NCBI GenBank assembly: GCA_951802425.1
Contig: OX637804.1
Location: forward strand, 1,798,001-1,862,000
Origin: Clavaria fumosa
Lineage: Eukaryota > Basidiomycota > Agaricomycetes > Agaricales > Clavariaceae
Direction of reading: 5' to 3'
DNA length: 64,000 nt
Program-made: the position numbers and the translations under genes
Part shown: positions 22,543 to 34,700 of the stretch, piece by piece
Position numbering within the stretch: the stretch's first letter is position 1
Layout of the letters: every line of letters begins with the position of its first letter
The notes under the pieces: model-generated
What the model was told of the DNA's origin: nothing
What the model saw: only the letters and a program-made list of their open reading frames with translations
Database searches by the model: none

Positions 22543-24678
22543 ATGCATGGCCTTTCGAGACCTCTGTTCAGTCATGCAATTCGTCGCTCTGGCTTTCTAT
22601 CCTGTGCACTCACTCCATCGAGCTGTGTCTTGCACGTAGGTCAGTCGCGGCAAACACCATGTTTGTTCAACGTCCAATCCCGCACATTTACGGCCACTCG
22701 ACCGTGTGCGGCAAGTGGTGCGCGCTCTGGTCACCCGGTGATGCCTCATGTTCTTGCTTCTGGTCACGTTGCGCGGCTCTCGACAATGAGATCTCCATCG
22801 GCCGAGTTTAACGGACTCTCTGACGGTCAGGAGGAGGCCGCAAAGATTGCCATTTTAGAGAAAGTTATGAAAGGTCGTCAGCCGACCGACCTCATGCTAC
22901 GTTGTACGTTGCTCTTCTATTCTCTAAGTCGTCGCATTTTCATGTGCGCTTCTGGAACAAGGCACAATACTGGACGCCGAGGGTAAGAATAGATCCCCTG
23001 GTTGCCTTGACGGCATCTTTTCACGTATTTTGTGCGCAGGAAACGTCAAGACGATCTCGGGTCAATTCAAGAAGTCCGAGCTTTGCGCCGAGCACCGCCT
23101 GAATGTATGTTTCTTGGATTACGTGTGATTACCACATAATCAAAAGTTCAAATAAAAGCCTCGCGACTTGCGCAAAATTGATTCAAGAGTTCCGAATTTG
23201 ATCCCCACAATTCTAGTACGCAAAGAGGCAGTCCTTGTATGAATACCTCCGCCAAGTGTTCCTGTGATGCAAGTACTCCGCAATGACATTAGTTTCTCCA
23301 CAGGTCAATATCCTTCACATAAGAGCACTCGTGAAAGCCGATACTGTTGTGTTATTCGACACATATGGCTCTGCCGATTCCAGATTGCACTCTGTGTTCC
23401 TTTACCATCTTGAAGTGCGTGAAGCCTATCGGCCATTTGCGTCCTTAGAGTACCAATCTCTCTCTCAAGCATAATCTTAGGGCTAGAGGGTCTGGCCTCC
23501 CCTACGAATTCCGGTACGTAAGCCTGTCAAGTCGATTTAATGTTTGTGGCCAGTTACCCTAAATGTTCTTTATAGTGCTTTAGAATCCATTCTCCTTTCG
23601 GTTCTAAGCGCGCTCGAAGCCGAGATGGTTTTCATTCGCAATCTAGTCGGAGGCCTGCTGGCTGAGCTGGAGGATGACATTGACCACGACCGATTTAAGC
23701 GATTACTGCACTACTCTAGGCGGTTGGCTAGTTTTCAAAATAGAGCGAAGCTTGTGAGGTCCATGATTCAGTGCCCATTCGCGGGTCAACTTCACGCATT
23801 TTACCAGGTTGAGGAAGCTTTGACAGAGGTCCTCGAACAAGGTGATCCTCTCTTAGATGTGCATATCACGTTGCTGACCATATCGCGTTAAGATGACGAT
23901 CTTGCGGCAATGTACCTCACTGATAAAAAAAATGACATCACGCGGAATGCGGTGGAGCACGAGGAATTAGAGGTTCTGCTGGAGTCCTTTTCCAAACAAG
24001 TCGAGGAAATCGTAAACGAGGCTCATAACATTGAGGTTAGCTTTTTCTTGGGAAATCCGTCATCAATCTTTCTGATCATTACCTTTTTCTGCTAGAACAA
24101 TGTGCAGTCCACGCAAGAAATTGTAGAGCTCATCTTAGACTCGAACCGTAATGCTCTCCTCGCTTTGGACCTGAAAGTGAGTTAGTTTGACACATCCCAT
24201 GACATTTTTACTCATTCACGGCAATTGCTTGCCGTCCGTTGCTCAGGTGTCCATCGGAACCATGGGAATAGGCACAGGAGCTTTAGTCGCGGGATTATTC
24301 GGGATGAATGTAAAGACCGGTCGGCTCCTGGTCCTGCTTGACATCTAACATGTGTTGTGCCGGCCAGTTGACCAGCAGCTTTGAAAGTGACCCTTTCGCC
24401 TTCTACGTCATGTCTGCTGTCTCGACAGCTGTCGCAGTGTTTGTTGCATGGGCGGGGCTCCGCACGTATGTCTCCGCTCTTCTCCCATTTCCTTTTGGTC
24501 ATTTATTTCGCCCCTGTCACCTCGTGTCCCCCGTTTGTTTTGATCACGCGCTTCCTCTCACAGGCTTGCGAGGCTGCGCAAAATAGGTTTGTCATATGGC
24601 AACAAGAATAATAAGATGCGGACGGCTTGGCTTCCCCTTCCGTTACGCAGACGGAATCCAGGCGGCTGGTCCAAGTGA
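22543..24678 (+). CDS. MRS2: Mitochondrial Mg2+ channel of the CorA/MRS2 family (MRS2 or LPE10)
   Basis: Inner-membrane Mg2+ channel. ATG 22543 starts MHGLSRPLFSHAIRRSGFLS, rich in Arg/Ser with few acidic residues, as a mitochondrial presequence. Coiled cytosol-like domain exons follow: SELCAEHRLNPRDLRKIDSR, VPNLIPTILVRKEAVLVNIL, YEFRALESILLSVLSALEAE, ELEVLLESFSKQVEEIVNEA and LILDSNRNALLALDLKVSIG. Then TM1 with the selectivity motif, GTGALVAGLFGMN, and TM2 FYVMSAVSTAVAVFVAWAGL, ending in a basic tail and stop 24676-24678. The GMN motif is intact, so transport is likely. About ten introns. MRS2 and LPE10 cannot be told apart by eye. Confidence 0.93.
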
Positions 24679-24932
24679 TGCGTGTTTTCTGCATCGAGGA
24701 CTGGAAGAGAGACGTTGGTCACCCCTTACTAATTGCTTCCCCGCTCAGCCTCTATCGATAATAAGCCTTCTATTCTCCGTATTCCCATCCCATCACGTCG
24801 ATCTACGCTTTGTATACATCATCCATCCATAAATGCACATGTATCGTTAGAGCAACATTATTTGATGATCCTCCTATCCATTGCTTGCTAAGCAATTGCG
24901 CGGTGAGGCAGGACGTCGTCCCCGCAGACACG

Positions 24933-26328
24933 ATGTCGGATCCGTTCGCAGTGAGGATCAATTTCATCGAAGCCTACTTGAAGCCCCTCAACGCGTCCGT
25001 TTTGCATCTGTTCGCTCTGCGCGCGTAGCTCAATCAGACCCCTTCATCTCGCCAGCTCCCAGCAATCAGTGCAGGCTGCGGTAGCCTTCGCGCTGCGCAA
25101 CTTTTCAGCTTGCGGAGACATCCTATGGGATTGCATCCTTGAGCAATGTGATGAGGTGCGTTTCCTACTGTCCCCTACTGTCCCAACGGGTATGTGAGGA
25201 TGGAGGCGCAGGAGGTGTCACATTCCATCTCTTCTCTGCCTCTTTCCGTCTTCCTCCCAAGCTCTGATTTAGGTCATGGTTCACTCGCAAACAGGGCAAC
25301 ATGAACCAGCGCATGAACCTGTTCTATTTCGTCGACGCGCTTTGCGAGCGGTGTCTCTCCGCTACCGCGACAGCGGCAGCAGCGCCGAACCAGTCGTACA
25401 TCGATTTCGTGGCACGCGACCTGGACAAGATGGTGCGATCCATCGTGCCGGAGGGCAGGCAGGGCGTGCCAAATCGCTGGAGCACCGAGCAAGTACGTTG
25501 CGTCGCGCCTCATTTTCCTTCCCTTCGGTTGACACCCAACTGACGACACACAATGGTGTTGATTGGACATCTCTGCCACTCCTCTGTACATAGATTCTCG
25601 AGAACTGGCTCGGCAAGCGTATCGTTGACCCGAGCGCGGTCGACCGCGCACTGTCTTACCTGCGCACGCGCAAGCCTGTCACGACAGACGAGCCGCCGGA
25701 CGCGCGCGCCAGCACCAACGCCAGTCGCACTCGCGCCGGCAACAGCGGCCACCGCACTCGGAATCGCAGTGCAACCGTGCTCGTCGCTGGAGATAGCGGC
25801 CGTTCCCACCATCACGACAACCCGCACGACGGCAGCGGGGAGGAGCGCCGACCGGACCACCACCACCACCGCCGGCGGCCCAACGTCGACAATGCGGGCG
25901 ACGAAGCCGGCCCCAGCGACGGTGGTGGGGGCGAGGATAATAGCGGCTACGACGGCTACGGCTACGACGACGACGACGACGACGACACGCCGTCCATGTC
26001 GCACGCCGCGATCCTGCGGCGTATGGAAGAGGACCGCGAGCGTCACAAGCGGCTGCGCGAGAAACGGTGGGTGCAGCCCCCACCTGCCCCCTCATTCCTA
26101 CCTGTAGCCTCCTCTTCTTCGGTGTGCGCTGGGGCAGCAGGCGTGGGGGAGTCGACGTACGACGCGGAGTTCGAGGACGCGTGGGAGACGACGAGCGCGT
26201 GGAACGAGGACGATGTCGAGGCAGTGGGGGAGGAAAATCAGCTGTGTTTCCCAACTCATTTACGCCACCAGGCACAGGCACAGCTGCAGCTTTCATCTCC
26301 CGGTGCGTTGACCGCCTTGGAGGGATAG
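24933..26328 (+). CDS. CTK3: CTD kinase I gamma subunit (CTK3), CID-fold protein
   Basis: Regulatory subunit of the kinase that phosphorylates Ser2 of the RNA polymerase II CTD. ATG 24933: MSDPFAVRINFIEAYLKPLN ASV; then AAVAFALRNFSACGDILWDC ILEQCDE; NMNQRMNLFYFVDALCERCL; YIDFVARDLDKMVRSIVPEG; ILENWLGKRIVDPSAVDRAL. These match the N-terminal Ctk3 CID-like domain. After a Gly/Asp/His-rich linker with a DDDDDDD run (near 25,965-25,985), the C-terminal Ctk3 domain follows: HAAILRRMEEDRERHKRLRE and AEFEDAWETTSAWNEDDVEA. Introns are seen after LFALRA and between NRWSTEQ and ILENWLG. An intron probably removes the segment after REKR. The exact end is uncertain; the last open frame stops at 26326-26328. 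Confidence 0.88.
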
Positions 26329-27027
26329 TGCGTAGCGTCTTGAACCTAGGTGTCTATCTACATTCACATGCCCTCATTGTCGGCTTTAGACTTCTAACAA
26401 GGAAAACAAATAAAATAAAATAAAACAAGAAACAATGTCTTACACCACGGGGAGGGTGGTTGCCTCGCGGCAAGGCGTCGAGAATTGTATGCGCAAATTT
26501 GAAGGTTGGTGGGTCGAAACCTTTCGAAAAAACAGATGGCGCTTGCTCCATTTCGAAGTGTCCGCACCATCCGAAAGTACGCAGCCCAGGAAGGGACTTC
26601 GGTCTCAGAGTCCTATGCTGAGATGGAGGGTTTGAGGATAAGGAAGGCCTGGCGAAAAGCAAAGCCATGCAGCAGCAAGAAGCGTATATTTTTCGTCTTG
26701 TGTGTCAATTTCTAGGCTAGCATGATACACAAGCAACAAGATGCGACGTAAGTGGCTCTCGAAATGGTAACGGATCTTTCTTTGCGGTTGAGATAGAAAT
26801 GTGGGGGTAACTGGTGGCGTGAATGCACAAGGAACTAGCAATGTGCAACGAGAATGGAAGAGCGGAGGAAAACAGCAAGAATAACAGAGGTCGTAAGGAA
26901 ACGAAGAAAATGTCCACTGAGTGATACCCAAGAGAAGTACAAAAAAGAAACAGAAGAAGGCTTGAATAGCGAGAGAGCATCAAAAGAACAAGAAGAATAT
27001 TGTAATTCTTTTTTTTAACCCTCAAAA
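26329..27027. other. 3' region between convergent genes; no supported gene
   Basis: About 700 bp between the CTK3 end and the membrane-protein stop. A + strand frame at 26,506-26,715 reads AAQEGTSVSESYAEMEGLRI but has no supporting context. A-rich from 26,880. Confidence 0.45.
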
Positions 27028-30000
27028 TCATCGCCTCCGTGTACGGGGCGATGGCGGGGGCAAATCCGGGATCAAATAATGCACCGGCCTCGCGCCCAAC
27101 CCTGTACCCGCACTGCCAGTTCCATACGGCAAGCTTAGCTTGCCTCCCAACTCTAATCCCGTCTCTCCACCAAAGCCCGCACCGAGCCCGACGCCAGAGC
27201 CGGAGCCACCGCCCGAGACGGACCCCGAGCCCCTCGCCTCGCGGGTAAGGAACCCACCCAGACTGCTGTTATATGACGAGTGCGGCGTGCTCCCTAGCCC
27301 CCCCGCGCTTATTGGCGTCCCCATCCCGGTCGTGGTCGTGGGCGTCACGGTACCCTCGTCGTCGCCGAACCCAAGCCCAAGCCCACTACCGAGGGCCACG
27401 TCCACATCTGCATACAGTGGCACAGGCTTGCGCGGCGTGCGCACGCGCCTCGTCGTCCCTCTGCCCGTCCCTGTCGTCTCGGTCCCGTCGACACCAGCGC
27501 CGTAGTCTCCTGAAGATGTGAGCGATGACAACTCCATTGCCTCTGCACCATGCCCTGTCGCAGACGCAGACCCTCCAACGGGCCCACTCCCAAACGCGCG
27601 TCTCGAGCTTGCCAAAAAGGGTCCACCGGGGCCAGGACGCGATGCGCGGCCCGCGGTGCTCCCGTCCGACGCGCGCCTCACTACTCCACCTGCACTGGAA
27701 GTGGGGAGATTCCACGAAGACGAGAATGGTGGCCCTGTGGAGGCAGGGGACGGCGTCGTCGGCGAGGGGGAAGATGAGGACGACGTCTGCGACGGCGTAT
27801 GCGACTGGGACTTGGACGGCGTATGTGGCCGGGATTTGGATGGCGTCTGCGACGGCAGCCGCGTGTGCGAAGCCGAGTTGGAATGCGAGACGGCGCTCTT
27901 GTGTCCTTGCGAGGCACCGTACACGAACGACGAAGGTGGGGAGGTCCCCGTGGTCCCTACCGACCCAACGGAGGAAGGTTTGGGGTGGTGTCCATGACCG
28001 TGTCCCTGTTCCTGCGAGTGCGCCAGAGCCGACATAGGGTGCGGCACAGAGCCAGGCTGTTGCTGTTGCTGCGCGGAACCAGACTGCTGCTGCTGCTGAG
28101 TCTGCCCGGCATTAGCCATATCCCCGCCGATCACCGTCGTAGAACGTGAGCGCGGCCGCTCCCTCTCACGCGTCGGGAAATTGTACGGGTTGAAAGGCAC
28201 ACCCCCAGCAGCGGACGCGGTACTGTCGGTCCGGTCCTGTCCATCGCCCTTCGCTTGTTTGTTGTGTCGGCCGTTCTTGTCACCTCTATCACCAGGCCCA
28301 TTCTGCGCAGTGCCTGCAGCAGCTACAGCTACGGCAGCCGCGTTCGCATTGGAATTCGATTCATACGTCGACGCCCTTCTCGCGGTATACGGCAGCGGGG
28401 GGTGCGAGAGCGCGACAGGCTCCGGCTCCGCCAGATGTCCCAACGCAGGGAACGCGGTTTGTTGTTGCTGCTGTTGGTTTCGTTTCTGTCGCCGGTCTTG
28501 GTTTTGTGCCTGATTTTGTTGGCGTTGCGGGTTCGGCTGTGGCGGCGCGTTCTGCTGCTCGGTCTGGCGCCCTTTCGGATGTGCGAGGTACACGTCTACA
28601 TCAACATCAACACCAACACCAGCATCCTCCAATGGCTTCTTCACATCCTCCTGATCGTCATCCAGACTCAGCGACCCAGACGAGGTCTGCCTCTTCGCGT
28701 CGCCTCCCGCGCCAGCTCGAGCAGAGGAGTCCGAGACGGATGAGCCATGCAGCCGATGTCCCAGCCGTCCCCCACGCAGACCGCGTTTCGGGGACCGAGC
28801 AGCAGCGTCACCATTGCCCTGGCCCGATGCAGACGCATCTCCACTCCCCAAAAAACCCCACGCCCTACCTATTCCGTTGCTCTTTCTCCGGAACCCTTGA
28901 CCGCCTAGGAGTGCGGCCCGCTGGCGCTTCCGCGCGGAGCGCGCGTAGCCTCCCGCACATAGCAGCACAGCGAGCAGCACGAGCCCACCCAAGACACCCC
29001 CGACGATGCTCCCCGTGCGCGCGATGCGCGACGAGGAACGCGAGTCGGCAACGGAGGAGCCCGTAGGAGCGGAAGAGATGACACAAGATGCGTCCGGGTT
29101 GCTCGACACGGTGAACATGTCGGAGGAAAACATGAGCGTCGAGGAGGGTTGCGGCTGTGCCGCACTAGCCGTAGTGAGGGACACCGATGTAGCGGCAGGC
29201 AAGGCCAACACTGCCTGGAACATGTACGTCCCCGGTGGGACGTCGACGAGTTGCCAAGTGTAGTTCATGCTCGCCGCGAGCACGGTTGCAATGAGGTGCA
29301 TGGCATCCGGCGAGGGCCCACTTGACGCGCGGGGGTGGAGGCGCGCATCCCCCGAAGTGGCGGCGACAGGAGTGGACGAAGGAGTAGAAGAGAGAGCGGT
29401 AGGGGTGATAGAGGCGGAGAGGGATGCCGCGAGAGAGGAGAGCGTTGATGCCGTCGTTGTTATCGTCGAAGTCGTCGAAGTTGTCGATGCCGCCGACGTT
29501 GTCGAGGACGAGGGCGAAGGGGGGACGGAAGGCGAGGGTAGCGCAAGCCCGGTGTTCCTGATAAAGATCGCAGCCTTAGCACCTGCGGGCCCCGCATAGG
29601 TCCACGTGATGAGGGCGGAGGCACAAGTCTGTAGGTTACGCGGTGGTGTGAAGAAGAACGAAGGGGTGGCGTCGGGTGCAGGGGCGGGTGCGGAAGGAGC
29701 AGGCGCGGAAGAGGACGGGGTGGTGAGAATTGTCGTTTGGCGCGGGAGCTGTGTGCAGGTGAGCGTGGGTGAGACGGGGGATGGGAGAGAGGGACTTACG
29801 AGGATGAAAGGGTCTGCGCATGTGGGGGGGATGCCTGTGTGATGATCCTTTGATGTGAGATAGCAAGTGATAGGGAAAAGAGACGCGCACATCGTGAATG
29901 AGAGAGTGAAAGCGCAGCAATGAAAATGAGAGCACGTATGAGGAGAAACCTGTATGGGTAAGTTTAGTCTGTTAGTAGTTAGGTGAAGAAACAGGACAAC

Positions 30001-30081
30001 AAAAGACTGACATGGTGGTTGGTGGACAAAAGTCGAAAGATGGGAAATGAGAGTCAGCGAAGAAGAGATCAGATCAGTCAT
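27028..30081 (-). CDS. Large single-pass membrane protein with Ser/Thr-rich ectodomain and disordered cytoplasmic tail
   Basis: An open frame of up to 1,017 codons. The ectodomain has TCASALITWTYAGPAGAKAA, FIRNTG, and later YTWQLVDVPPGTYMFQAVLA, a layout like fungal Ser/Thr-rich cell-surface (Kre9/Knh1-type) domains, followed by Ser/Thr-rich stalk. One TM segment follows: GSIVGGVLGGLVLLAVLLCA, then a basic stop-transfer RSARKRQR. The cytoplasmic part (about 630 residues) is low complexity with two poly-Gln tracts, HGHGHH, many SQTPSKS repeats and Gly-rich blocks. An in-frame 51-nt intron is likely at about 29,748-29,798 (GTAAGT..CACACAG). The start is uncertain: ATG 30081 lacks a clear signal peptide; an inner Met (MCASLFPITCYL) or an unseen upstream exon may be used. 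A wall-sensor role is only a guess. Confidence 0.75.
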   Translation of the reverse strand: MTDLISSSLTLISHLSTFVHQPPCQSFVVLFLHLTTNRLNLPIQVSPHTCSHFHCCAFTLSFTMCASLFPITCYLTSKDHHTGIPPTCADPFILVSPSLPSPVSPTLTCTQLPRQTTILTTPSSSAPAPSAPAPAPDATPSFFFTPPRNLQTCASALITWTYAGPAGAKAAIFIRNTGLALPSPSVPPSPSSSTTSAASTTSTTSTITTTASTLSSLAASLSASITPTALSSTPSSTPVAATSGDARLHPRASSGPSPDAMHLIATVLAASMNYTWQLVDVPPGTYMFQAVLALPAATSVSLTTASAAQPQPSSTLMFSSDMFTVSSNPDASCVISSAPTGSSVADSRSSSRIARTGSIVGGVLGGLVLLAVLLCAGGYARSARKRQRAALLGGQGFRRKSNGIGRAWGFLGSGDASASGQGNGDAAARSPKRGLRGGRLGHRLHGSSVSDSSARAGAGGDAKRQTSSGSLSLDDDQEDVKKPLEDAGVGVDVDVDVYLAHPKGRQTEQQNAPPQPNPQRQQNQAQNQDRRQKRNQQQQQQTAFPALGHLAEPEPVALSHPPLPYTARRASTYESNSNANAAAVAVAAAGTAQNGPGDRGDKNGRHNKQAKGDGQDRTDSTASAAGGVPFNPYNFPTRERERPRSRSTTVIGGDMANAGQTQQQQQSGSAQQQQQPGSVPHPMSALAHSQEQGHGHGHHPKPSSVGSVGTTGTSPPSSFVYGASQGHKSAVSHSNSASHTRLPSQTPSKSRPHTPSKSQSHTPSQTSSSSSPSPTTPSPASTGPPFSSSWNLPTSSAGGVVRRASDGSTAGRASRPGPGGPFLASSRRAFGSGPVGGSASATGHGAEAMELSSLTSSGDYGAGVDGTETTGTGRGTTRRVRTPRKPVPLYADVDVALGSGLGLGFGDDEGTVTPTTTTGMGTPISAGGLGSTPHSSYNSSLGGFLTREARGSGSVSGGGSGSGVGLGAGFGGETGLELGGKLSLPYGTGSAGTGLGARPVHYLIPDLPPPSPRTRRR

Positions 30082-30152
30082 GTGATGCTGACAGCAATAG
30101 GCGTTTAATGGGGTTATTAGCTAATCTAGTGCACATGGATTAATGCTGTGTC

Positions 30153-30225
30153 GGTTCAATGGTCTAGTGGTTATGATTTCTGTCTTACACACAGAAGGTC
30201 CCAAGTTCGATCCTTGGTTGAGCCA
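30153..30225 (+). tRNA. tRNA-Val (UAC)
   Basis: A 72-nt cloverleaf plus discriminator A at 30225. The acceptor stem GGTTCAA pairs with TTGAGCC. The A box is TGGTCTAGTGG, the anticodon stem TCTGT/ACAGA closes the loop CTTACAC with anticodon TAC at 30186-30188, and the B box is AGTTCGATCC in a CCAAG/CTTGG T-stem. No intron. A T-run (30227-30232) follows as Pol III terminator. Confidence 0.97.
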
Positions 30226-31736
30226 GATTTTTTATTGTCATGGTATTGCGAGTGTTTACAAGTAGCATACTAGGTAATGAGATAGCACAAGGTCAATAGA
30301 TGTACTTCCACTCCTCTCCTTGGCCCAAGTCTGCCTAACACACTGTCGTCGCCCCTTGGCAGAACACAAGGCAGGCGACCACTGCGATGGAATGGCTGTA
30401 GGCGCGCGAGAAATGCTTCGGGCAGTGTCACGTCTTCGTACTCGTTGCCTTCCCCGCTATTGCCACAGTTGTTGGTTTGGTCGCGGGGGACTGGTCTGTC
30501 GTCGTGTGATAGAGAATATTTGTCGTGATGGGGATTCGCGAGTTGGATGGGATGTAAGCTATGTTACGCATCTGGATGAGCAGGGGAGACGGCGAGTCTC
30601 TGAGATAGGGACGCCGTAATCATGCTGCGCCGCGTTGTATGGCTTCCCTACGCATCGGGATCAGAAGCAGTTAATATCATGCCGTACTAGCGGGAGTCGA
30701 ATTACTCAAGCCGGGTTCAGCCATGACAATGCGGAGAGGATCCCCCTGCCGGTGGCACGCCCGCGAAAATGTAGATGCAGCAGTGCTTGTGTCGACGACG
30801 ATGCTTGACGTGCAATCGAGTACTCATGGGCTACGCCGCTTCTCTCGCAGCGCGGGGCATCGGCGGTGTGCGTGTGCGTGTGCGTGCCAGGTGTGTTCGT
30901 GGTTGCATCCGCGTCCTTGAGGCGAGGCGGGAGGAGTCTCAGAGAAGCTGTTACATGTGGCGTACCTGCATGGAGGGACAAACGTGAGAGATAGGAAACT
31001 GATTGTGCGGGTGTGTTGGCCCTTGGATGTGCGTGTGCTGATGATGCGGATGCTTGTAGGTCGCAGTTGATAGACCCAGGACTGATTTGTGTATAGTGAG
31101 CAGTGGCCTCGTTTGAGCGAGCTATAGCGCGAAGGGGTGTGCAGGGCCATCCACAAATACGCGCATGACTGCAGCGCTCAGCAATGCCTGCGCCTCCCTT
31201 CCCGCGGGTACGCAATCGGGTACGCGCTCACCGGCTATGCCAGCAACCATGACACGAGGAGTATCAGGATGGGCGTGCCGGAAGATTTGCCAACCGCGAG
31301 AAGTGAAGGACGCCGGGCTGCGTGGCGGGTGCAGTTGTGCTGATTATTCTAAGCACGGGTCCTATGCCAACTTCACTGAATAACCGTCCAAGAAGCTCCC
31401 ATTGACTATTGTCGGCTGAGGGGAACACGTTACCTTGAATCATTAATGCCCCAAGTTCATTCTTGTGTGCAGTTTGCGCGCCCGAGGCTGCTACTTCATA
31501 TCAGCAACCGATTGCAAAGACGTGAACTTGCAACCTTCCAGTCGCGAGTGTGGCAAAGCTTACAAACGTCGTTCGGTGCCGATCCGTGCCGGTGCCTAGA
31601 TCATGATGGGAATAGCACGGGTCAACTGTAGGCTGCGCGCGCTCATCATTATCAGTAACCACGTCTGTCTTGGATTTGCTGCCCTTCGTCGACGGGTGTT
31701 GCAGAGACTGCTGGTCATATCGACCGTATCACAAAT
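30226..31736. other. 1.5 kb with no supported gene
   Basis: Short frames only. A CGTGTGCGTGTGCGTG alternating tract at about 30,869-30,886 could form Z-DNA. Nothing else recognised between the tRNA and the NLR start. Confidence 0.45.
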
Positions 31737-34700
31737 ATGCGCAAGTCGTTCAACTCTGCCTTGAGGAGGCTGAAGTCGTCGTCCGGACCCCGCTCTGTCG
31801 CTTTCATCAGTCTCCAGAAGGCTCTTAACCTGTTGAGGGAGGTCGCAGGCAGGACAGGTACCCCAGGATTACAGGAAGGTATCTTGGGTTTCACCATTCT
31901 CCTTGACGCTATTCAGGTGTGTATTGCGTCTCATTTATTGTCGTCTTTTCTCATTCATTGTGTCGCCCTATCTCTTTCACTGTGTCGACCTATCTATCAC
32001 ACGCTCGCTGGTATCCCCCTCAGAAAACCTCGCGAAACAATGACGAATTGGATTCGCTCGCCAAGCGTCTTGTGGACTTGCACATCATGCTGCAGAGGAC
32101 ATCAAATAGCAGCGGAAACATCTTGTCTACAGCAATGACTGACCGTATTGTCCGGTTGTCTGAGTGAGTCATCACGCATCACATGGCATATATTCTGCTA
32201 ATCCTAACTGAAAGATCATGGAAGTCCGTGGGTGCCAAGGCACAATGCATGGTCTCTCGGAGCTATGTTGAACGTGTCCTCACCCGTGATCAAGATGCTC
32301 TCCAGGTTGCGGAATACATCTCTGACATTCATTGGTCCATAGAAAGTTTCCTTGTGAGTACATATGTCATTGCATGCACACTTGATAGCTGAAGCTGGCC
32401 ATATGCTAGGTTGAAACTGCGATTGCCATTGAATTTGCCCTTGATGTAAGTTTAAATGATTCAAAAATAAATGCACAAGCATGACAAACTGTTGACTAGG
32501 AGCATGTTGGATTCACAAGAAGCGCTATCACCCAAATTGAGAGCAAGATTGAGAGAAACCAAGAGACCATTGAGGTTTGTTTGTTCTATTAGCATATTCC
32601 TCATCCTGTTTTTGACCCCAAGTATGAATTAGGAGATCAAGATGAAACTTGATGGTAATGATATTGTCTGCTTCTGTAGTGCTTTGCTGACAATAACTTG
32701 CGCAGGTGGCTTAAATCCTCCGTATGCAATCGCGGCTCATTTCCGCTGTCGGGACAAGTTAATCTCATGTCTCCCTGGAACACGTGTCGACATGCTTAAA
32801 GAAGTGTACTGTTGGATTAGTTATGGTGCTGGAAACACCTGGGACCCACCTTCTGACTCTCCGGATGTCAGTAGACCTGCGAGAAGTCCATGCATATTTT
32901 GGGTCAATGGCTTAGCTGGAAGCGGGAAGACCACAATTGCCTTCACTTGTGCAGAGCATTGTGAGGACAAAGGCATTCTGGCTGCAAACTTCTTTTGCTC
33001 CAGGGATAATGCTGATTGCAGCAATGTCAAGCTGGTGTTCACCACCCTTGCTTATCAGATGGGAAAATTTTGTCCCGAGTTCAAAGTTGTCCTCTCAAGC
33101 ATTCTCCAGTCCGACCCCGACATTGTCTACTCCAATGTCTCTAATCAGCTGGAAAAGTTGATTGTGAAGCCATTGCTTGCCGTTGGAAAGAGGTTCCCTC
33201 CCAGTGTGGTTGTGATTGATGCACTGGATGAATGCAAGGATGATGATGCCACATCAATGATTTTAATGGCCCTGTCTCAACACATTGACAAGCTGTTCCC
33301 ATTGAAATTTCTCATTACTGGAAGACCCATTCATAAAATCACTTGGGCATTTCAAGAACCACATCTCAGCAGTGTAACAAAGCCCTTGATTCTTCATGAA
33401 GTTGAGCTGGATGTCATTGAAAGTGATATTAAACACTATTTGGAATGGCATCTCAATAGGATCAAACATCAATATTGCCTTCCTGCTTCCTGGCCACCTC
33501 ATGAAGACATTGATGCCTTGACACACATGTCCTCAGGCCTTTTCATTTTTGCTGCCACTGCAGTGAGGTTCATTGGAATGGCTGATCCAGGTGATCCCAT
33601 GGGACAACTAAAGATACTTCTGGATATCAACCCTGTTGTTGATGCATCTCCTCAACAGCACCTGGATCAGTTGTACTCCCAAGTGCTCAAAAGCACATTT
33701 CCAAATATCTCTGACCAGCTTGCAGCCAAGTTGCACTTGATTCTTGGCACTGTTTCCCTTCTTCAAGATCCTCTCCCATTAGACCAATTGGAGGATCTGC
33801 TTGACCACAGGGTCTATCATTATCTTCAGCAATTGCAGTCAATCATTATTGTCCCAGATGAGAAAGTTGGAGTTATCCAGCTGATCCACCCATCATTTTT
33901 TGACTTTATTGTGGATCAGAAAAGGTGCCAGAAAGTGCAAGCACTCCAGTTCAGAGTCAACCCTCAATTGCAGCATACAATTCTAGCTAAGAAGTGCTTG
34001 ACTTTGATGATGAGGCTAAGGAAAGACATATGTGGCATAGGAGACCCCACTAAGTTCAACCATGAAGTGCCAGGTCTTCCAGAAATGATATCAAAACACA
34101 TCTCATGCAGTCTACAGTATGCATGTAGACATTGGGGCTTGCATTTTTGCAGTGGCATTCTTTCAAATGATCTACTGCAGCTTTTGAAAGATTTTTGTGT
34201 GAAGCATCTGGTGCACTGGGTTGAGGTCTGTAGCCTCCTTGGATATTTGAAGAATGCAGTAAAAATGTTGGTGTCTGTGCAGGGATATTTGGAGGTATGT
34301 GTATAATTAGAGCCCAAGAATAAGTTGAACTGATATTTAATGTTTTACAGATGAGTAACCATAGAGACCCAGTTGTCTCAGCACTACTATATGACAGTGA
34401 AAGAATGATTCAAGAGTTCTTTCCAGTGCTCAGTATATCTGCCTTGCAGGTGTACTTTACAGCATTGCCCTTCATGCCAGTTTGCACTGAGCTGTATATG
34501 ACCCATCAAGACCAGATGGAGGGGGCAGTAATAGTGCAAGGTACACTGCCAAAGAAATGGAGTACATGTGTGCAGGTCATGGAGGGCCATTCTTCTTCTG
34601 TTGAATCAGTGGCATTTTCACCAGATGGTGCAAGAATAGTCTCAGGTTCTTCAGATAAGACTGTGAGACTATGGGATGCAGTCACTAGTGCACATCTGCA

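Noticed and set aside
25510..26296. Long minus-strand frames of 178 and 205 codons
   Set aside because: Shadows of the GC-rich linker of CTK3; low-complexity Val/Ala and Arg runs, and the + strand has clear domain matches.
26440..26540. tRNA-like segment with GGGTCGAAACC
   Set aside because: No acceptor stem, anticodon arm or A box can be drawn around it on either strand.
27518..29599. Many + strand frames of 80-186 codons
   Set aside because: Antisense to the 1,017-codon membrane-protein frame, with composition typical of shadows.
30706..31215. 169-codon minus-strand frame
   Set aside because: His/Thr/Arg low complexity derived from the GTGTGCGTGTG tract; no family resemblance.
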